The notes under the pieces were generated by a model. It did no database searches. It was not told the DNA's origin and saw nothing but the letters and a program-made list of their open reading frames with translations. From Dendrobium chrysotoxum (Eukaryota; Streptophyta; Magnoliopsida; Asparagales; Orchidaceae): 64,000 nucleotides of DNA. The position numbers and the translations under genes are program-made. Positions within the stretch are counted from its first letter, which is position 1. Each line of letters opens with the position of its first letter. Of this stretch, positions 58,685 through 64,000 are shown piece by piece. The stretch lies in contig CM034300.1 of NCBI GenBank assembly GCA_019925795.1, forward strand, positions 69,357,021 to 69,421,020, given 5' to 3'.

Positions 58685-59622
58685 TGATGCAAGCAAAGTA
58701 GATTAGAAACCAAAGGAGAATACTAAGGAAAGTAGAACCTGATTCAATTCAATACTTAGCAAGCCAACATCAACAAACTTGAAAACAAACAGAAGTTATA
58801 CAATAAGAAAACTTAAAATAAAAAAAATTACCCTCAGAACAACCAACTAATGGTCACCACACATGCATTGAAATAGTAGGTAAAATGATTAGTGCTCAAA
58901 GACATGCAAACCAGTGGTCCACCACAGCAACTTTGGGCCAACATCCACCACAAACTCCTCCAGCAAATGATAACAAATCGGCCAACCAACGCCTTCAAAT
59001 GCTTTAGAAGAAAGATACGAATGGGGTGGAAACTTACGGAGAGAAGAAATAGATAAGAAGCCCAAGACGAAGTTATAGAGAGGAGAAGTGAAGGGGGTAC
59101 ATAGTTCGCAAGCTATCAAAGAAAAAACCCTCAGGTTTTAGTTTTTATCACTCACCAAATTCTGCTCTCAAATGCCACAAAACAACCCCAATATATAGGT
59201 GAAGAAAGGGAGCCAAACAGCCGCCCACTCAAACCAACCAAAAAGGGGGGGGGGGGAGAAAAAAGGCAGCATTTAAGGCACAGAAGTCGAACCACCATAG
59301 CCAGCAGAAATTGGGAAAGCAAGGGAACTTCAACAGGATCCAAACAGCTAGGAGAGGAACGGCCAGGAACTGAAGAGCCAAGCAAGGAGAACCGGGAAAG
59401 CCAGGGAACAGGAACCGAACAGCCAAGCAAGCAGCAGCTCAGCCCAATGTCATGGCACTAAAGAAATTAGCACACCAAAGGAATAGCATGACCAATAGCA
59501 CAGCCTACACATGATCATTGGTTGCCTTCCATCATAGGGTAAAAAACACAAAAAAACTTAAAATTCAAATTACAATAAAGTCCAAATTAAAAATAAAATT
59601 AAAATAAAGTTTGCATGCATCA
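58685..59622 (-). repeat. 3' LTR of element C (complete)
   Basis: On plus it reads TGATGCAAGCAAAGTAG ... TTTGCATGCATCA, so both ends are TG/CA. It is 938 bp. Frames inside (58889-59119, 59152-59430) are not recognised as genes. Confidence 0.9.
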
Positions 59623-59723
59623 ATTCCCCCCTAGTGGGAGAATCTCATCTCCTGATGAGAAAGTTTCAATCATCCGCTGATAGATATCAGGATGATGAAG
59701 CTGCAACTCCTCAGCTTCAACAA

Positions 59724-60478
59724 TCAGTCAGGAGGACGTCCATTCCATCCAACCAAGAGTCGTTGGTGCACTCCATGTCTTGTTTTGATAGTCCTGATGT
59801 CTAGAACATCTTCAATACTATCATCTTTAATCTGAACGAGACTGGTAACTGGTAAGGTCTCTAGATCCACAGAAACAGCTGGATTTCCTTCATATAAAGT
59901 AAGGTCAGCAACATTAAATACAGGAGAAGTTCCAACATAAAGTGGAAGATCCAGAAGATAGGCATTCGTTCCCAATTTTCGAAGTATACGAAAAGGTCCA
60001 AATTTCTTCCGGCTTAGCTTGCCAAAAGTTCCAACAGGAAAACGCTGTCGACAAAAATAAGCCATGACTAAGTCACCCTCTTTAAAATAATACTCTCTCC
60101 GGTATTTGTCAGCAGCAAATTTGTATTTAATATTTGCCATACGGAGTTTTTCGTGGACTTGCTGTTGGATTGATTTAATGTGATCAACAGTATCTATGGC
60201 TTCAGTACTAATTTTGTTAGGCAAGGGTAAACAAGTTTTATCCAAAATGTGAGGAATAGACTGACCATAAATAATTTTAAAATGGATTTTTCCAGTGTAT
60301 CGATTAACAGATTTGTTATAGGCAAACTTAGCTTGGGGTAGAATCAAATATCATTGGGAAGGTTTTTCATTAGCAAGACATCTAAGTAAATTTCCTAAAC
60401 TTCGGTTGACAACTTCAATTTGTCCATTTGTTTCAGGGTGATAAGCACTACTAAATTGAAGAGTAGTTCCCAACTTAG
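59724..60478 (-). pseudogene. Element C integrase C-terminus and chromodomain
   Basis: Upstream of the open part (60348-60478, one stop) lie an AYHPETNGQ-type motif and LRCLANEKP. Then come AKFAYNKSVNRYTGKIHFKI, GDLVMAYFCRQRFP, KKFGPFRILRKLGTNAYLLD, SPVFNVADLTLYEG. The end SIEDVLDIRTIKT, QRLLVGWNGRPPD is a chromodomain-like tail, which places the element among the chromoviruses. In the family this tail guides insertion to marked chromatin. It terminates with a stop soon after the WNGRP motif, shorter than usual. Confidence 0.85.
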
Positions 60479-60479
60479 C

Positions 60480-61397
60480 CTAAAGTGTTCTCCAAAAATG
60501 GCTTAAAAATCTAGTAGCCCAATTAGACGTGAAAATCCTGGATATGCCATATAGTCTCACAATTTCTTTAATCAATGGTTGTATTGCCACGGGAATTTTA
60601 GAAGTTTGCTTAGATTCTTTTCCTAACACCAAATAAACTATCTCAGAATTTTTTAGCTCTTTTATGTTGAGAAGTAATTTAGGAGTGGTTGCTTTTTTTG
60701 TCGATTGGTTAGTTTTGGCGGGAGGGTCAAGAATATTTTTCTGGGGGTACAAAGTGAATTCTTTGTTGTTTTGAGTGAGAGAGTAAGTATTCTTTTCCCC
60801 ATTGTGAATTGTTTTGTGATCAAATTGCCAGGGATGACCCAATAAAATATGACATACCTCGAGGGGCGTTATATCACACACTACTTGATATTTATAGGAT
60901 TTTCCAATTGAAAGGTTAACAGAGCATTGTTGTGTGACAGGGACCTCTCCTCCTTTAAACCAGGCTATCTTGTAGGGCTTAGCAAGTGTCCTGGGTTTTA
61001 ACTTAAACTTGTCTACCATCACTTGTGAGACAAAATTTTCTGAACTATCACTATCAATCATCAAAGTACAGAGTTTTCCTTCAATAGTGCAAGTGGTTCG
61101 GAAGATGTTTCTCTTAAGCCATTTATCTCCAGTATCTACTTTAGTAGTTAAAACTCTTTGAATTACTAAGAATTTGTCTCCTTGGTCGCCTTCTACATCA
61201 ATTCTTTCTATTTCGCTCTCATTTTCTAGTTCAAATTCAATTTCCTCATCCTCATCTTCTAATTCCTCAGCCTTCTCAATGTAATTGGTCCTAGGATAGT
61301 TGTTTTTTCTACAAGCAGCTGAAAGATGTCCGTATAACCTGCATTTGTAACATAGTCCAATAGGTTTGGGTGGTTCAATCGGTTTGGGTCCCATCAA
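60480..61397 (-). pseudogene. Element C zinc-knuckle/protease fused to integrase by deletion
   Basis: The frame opens with a CCHC-like CYKCRLYGHLSAACR, then an acidic linker (EELEDEDEEIEFELE). The protease site reads LMIDSDSSENF, where DSGSS is expected. VCHILLGHPWQFDHKTIHNG, typical of this gypsy group, follows. After PVAIQPLIKEI the sequence continues as VRLYGISRIFTSNWATRFLS, an integrase segment. Everything between (RT, RNase H, integrase N-terminus) is missing. The junction is in frame. The catalytic Asp of the integrase motif SDRD reads SNWA here. Confidence 0.85.
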
Positions 61398-61658
61398 ACC
61401 ATTTCCTTTATCTAAGGTTTGAATTTCAGATGTTTTTGTTTACACATTAGATGTTCCAGTAGAAGGTTGTGAAGATTGGATTTTTATCCCACCAGTTTGT
61501 CGACGCTTAATCAGTTCAGGTGCCTTGTTATTACTTTTTTATTGTTGTTTTTCAATTTTTAAGGCCATTAGATAAGCTTCGTCGAGTTTGATTACATGAT
61601 GTAAGATTAATTGATCCTGAATAGCCCATTTCAACCCATTAATGTATCTAGTGACAAT

Positions 61659-62234
61659 TCATTTTTCATATTCATCTAGATCGTTTCGGGATTGAAGTTT
61701 ATAAAAGATTTTAGTGTACTCATCAACTGATTGGTTTCCTTGACGAAGATTATTAAATTCCTGGAATAAAGTGCGTGAATGATCAGAAGGCAAAAATTTT
61801 CCCAGCATTTTTTCTTTCATCCTATCCCAGGTTTGAATTTTCTCTTTTCCTCTTCTTAACCTATTATTTTGAAGATTCTTCCACCAAATTAAAGCGTGAC
61901 CTATGAGTTTTAGGCTAGCAAACTTAACTTTTTTATTATCAGGGATTTCTTTCCATTCGAGAAATTTGTCCATTTTTTCTATCCATTCAATGAATTGTTC
62001 AGGTTGTAGCTTACCTTCCAAGTCATGAACGTCAAATTTTATCCCATGATCCCAATTCCTATGAAGTCTATTTTGATTCCTAGGGGTTTCATCTTTACTC
62101 TCAGTATTTTGATCATTAACATTGTTGACATTTAAATTCGCCAGGGTGTTAGCCATATTGTTCAATTGTTGTTGTAGGTCAGCTAATTGTTGCATCATTT
62201 GTTGCCAATCCCCTTTATTGTTTTGATTAGCCAT
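61659..62234 (-). pseudogene. Element C gag
   Basis: The start is taken at ATG 62232-62234 (MANQNNKGDWQQMMQQLADL), just after the primer site. Motifs: FDVHDLEGKLQPEQFIEWIE, KLIGHALIWWKNLQ, TWDRMKEKMLGKFLP, QGNQSVDEYTKIFYKLQSR. A stop at 61659 and others further on break a frame that in relatives continues into the zinc knuckle. Confidence 0.85.
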
Positions 62235-62303
62235 TTTGTTTTTAGAAAGAGAGGACTCGCTCACAAACTTAGGATTTACTAACCTAAGCTCTGATACCAA
62301 ATT

Positions 62304-62697
62304 TGATGCAAGCAAAGTAGATTAAAAATCAGAGGAGAACACTAAGGAAAGTAGAACCTGACTCAATTCAATACTTAGCAAGCCAACACCAACAAACTTG
62401 AAAACAAAAAGAAGTTATACAATAAGAAAACTTAAAATAAAAAAAAAACTACCCGCAGAACAATCAGCTAATGGTAACCTCACATGCATTGAAATAGTAG
62501 GTAAAATGATTAGTGCTCAAAGACCTACAAACCAGTGGTCCACCACAGCAACTTTGGGCCAACGTCCACCGCAAACTCCTCCGGCAAATGCTAACAAATC
62601 GGCTAACCAACGCCTTCAAATGCTTTAGAAGAAAGATACAAATGGGGTGGAAACTTGCGGAGAGAAGAAATAGATAAGAAGCCCGAGACAAAGTTAT
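62304..62697 (-). repeat. 5' LTR of element C, truncated
   Basis: It matches the 3' LTR from TGATGCAAGCAAAGTAG for about 394 bp, then stops at AAGTTAT and joins the integrase of element B. About 540 bp of LTR are missing. Confidence 0.85.
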
Positions 62698-64000
62698 CTT
62701 CAACACTGTCCCCTGTAATCTGAACAGCTCTCTCCAAAAGTGACTGAGGAAGACCTTATCTCTATCTGATACTATTGCCTCTGGTACCCCATACAATCTG
62801 ACCACCTCCCTGATGAAAGCGGATGCAACTGTCACCGCGGTGTAAGGATGTCGGAGGGGAATAAAATGAGCATACTTGCTCAATCTATCCACCACCACCA
62901 GAATCACCGTGAAACCTTCTGAACGGGGCAGCCCATCTATGAAGTCCATGGATATCTCTTCCCAAACCCGTCCCGGTAATGCCAAAGGCTGTAGTAGCCC
63001 CCCTGGCGACATAGCCATGTACTTGTTCCTCTGGCAAGCCTCACACCTGGCCACTATCTCCTCTACATCTCTATGCATTCCCTTCCAATAGAGCTCCGCA
63101 GCAATCCTCCTGTAGGTCTTCTGCACCCCGGAATGACCCCCAACCGCGCTCCCATGAAATTCATGGAGTATATTTGGAATGTGGATTGAAGTCCTGGGCA
63201 TCACGAACCTCCCTTGATACAGCAGTCTATCCCCCTCTACTGAATACCCTGAGTGGCTAGCATCTCCCCTTATTAGATCTGCCCTGATCTTTCCCAACTC
63301 CTCATCCTTCAAGCTCTCCTCCTTAATGGCCTCCCAATCTAGCATCAAGGGAACAGACACAGCTACCGTCTGTAGTTCTCCCATGCATCTGGACAAGGCA
63401 TCAGCCGCCTTGTTTTCCCCTCCTGGTCTGTACTGAATTTCAAAATCATACCCCAGCAATTTCGATAGACACCGCTGATGCTCTTCCGTCACCATCCGCT
63501 GTTCTAACAAGTATTTCAGACTCCTCTGATCTGTTCTGACGATGAAATGCCTCCCTAACAGATAGGGTCGCCACTTCTGGATGGCTAAGACAATAGCCAT
63601 CAACTCCCTTTCATAGACTGACTTCAGCCTGGCTCTGGCTGTCAATACCTGACTGAAGTAGGCGATGGGCCGCCGGTTCTGCATGAGTACTGCTCCCAAT
63701 CCATACCCTGAAGCATCTGTCTCCACTATGAAGGTCTGAATGAAGTCTGGTAGAGCTAGAACTGGTACCGTGGTCATAGCCTTCTTTACTTTCTCAAATG
63801 TTGTTGTAGCTGGCTCTCCCCATAGGAATCCATCTTTCTTCAACTGCTCAGTCAGCGGCCATGCTATAGTGCTGTACCCTTTAACAAATCTCCTGTAGTA
63901 TCCTGTCAACCCTAAGAATCCTCTCAATTCCTTCAGATTCTTAGGTAATGGCCATCTCAACATCGCCTCCACCTTTGACTGATCGGCTGCCACCCCTTCT
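62698..64000 (-). CDS. Ty3/gypsy element B pol: RT end, RNase H, integrase (partial at both ends)
   Basis: An uninterrupted frame enters from the right window edge. The RT end is LKELRGFLGLTGYYRRFVKG. RNase H: VETDASGYGLGAVLMQ, YERELMAIVLAIQKWR, RTDQRSLKYLLEQR, ENKAADALSR. Integrase zinc finger: HEFHGSAVGGHSG...CEACQRNK (HHCC). Core: EISMDFIDGLP and IVSDRDKVFLSHFWRELF carry the first two catalytic Asp. At GTVLK the frame meets the LTR of element C, so the final Glu and the C-terminus are lost. It is in the same family as element A (ELMTIVLAIQKWRPYLLG shared) and much better preserved, hence younger or from a younger lineage. Confidence 0.9.

Larger units (their letters stand above)
58685..62697 (-). 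mobile_element. Chromodomain Ty3/gypsy element C, RT-RNase H deleted
   Basis: The minus-oriented element has its 3' LTR at 58685-59622, a purine tract (complement of ATTCCCCCCTAGTGG) at 59623-59640, a primer site (complement of GCTCTGATACCAAAT) at 62289-62303, and a 5' LTR fragment at 62304-62697. Over the first ~117 bases the LTRs differ at about seven positions by eye. Gag, zinc knuckle, protease, integrase and chromodomain remain. RT and RNase H are gone, so it could only move with help in trans. Confidence 0.88.

Noticed and set aside
1..64000. tRNA or rRNA genes
   Set aside because: No cloverleaf-like or rRNA-like stretch was recognised by eye. The tRNA-like signals found are primer-binding sites of LTR elements.

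Overview
This is plant nuclear DNA, most likely from a flowering plant. The base composition is AT-rich, genes are split by GT-AG introns, and most of the window is transposable-element (TE) sequence in various states of decay. Nothing seen identifies the species. Only two ordinary host genes are visible, both on the minus strand. No tRNA, rRNA, CRISPR array or bacterial-type operon was recognised.

Gene 1 (8554-28620, minus) encodes a uS15-family ribosomal protein, predicted mitochondrial, about 464 aa in five exons. Exons 1-3 lie at 27245-28620 and exons 4-5 at 8554-8853. They are separated by an 18.4 kb intron that has become a TE graveyard. Inside it are a PIF/Harbinger-like element carrying a GGTGG minisatellite (11153-12176), an 11.1 kb Ty3/gypsy element with both LTRs and a 5-bp target-site duplication (TSD) (13805-24894), and a LINE with an 18-bp TSD (25000-26983). 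The gypsy element contains a hAT-like insertion (15694-16589) and a ~2.1 kb solo LTR (17809-23445), and that LTR is itself split by a Helitron (17912-21474). Joining the exons across all of this restores the S15 domain in frame.

Gene 2 (34098-51611, minus) encodes a HUB2/BRE1-like RING E3 ligase for histone H2B mono-ubiquitination. Eighteen exons chain in frame to 844 aa and end in a C3HC4 RING. The first coding exon (roughly 35-45 aa) was not found. It either lies beyond the window or is hidden in 51612-64000. One intron (35002-43346) holds a Ty1/copia remnant and an unclassified repeat-rich block. Another (48674-50597) holds a LINE.

The flanks are TE-derived. The left flank (1-8553) has a pair of LTR-like repeats, GAGC-rich repeat DNA, Tourist-like MITEs with TAA TSDs (one holding a second MITE) and a 105-bp LINE stub with a 19-bp TSD. 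The intergenic stretch 28621-34097 has a 52-bp tandem array, a possible LTR and more MITEs. The right flank (51612-64000) has two nested MULE-like elements, each with a perfect 9-bp TSD, a chromodomain gypsy element lacking RT-RNase H, and an open gypsy pol frame running off the window edge.

The main result is a chronology of nested insertions dated relative to each other by TSDs, inside two genes whose reading frames still look intact. I found no credible new enzymatic or defence system. The best candidate for an undescribed element is the block at about 37400-43260.
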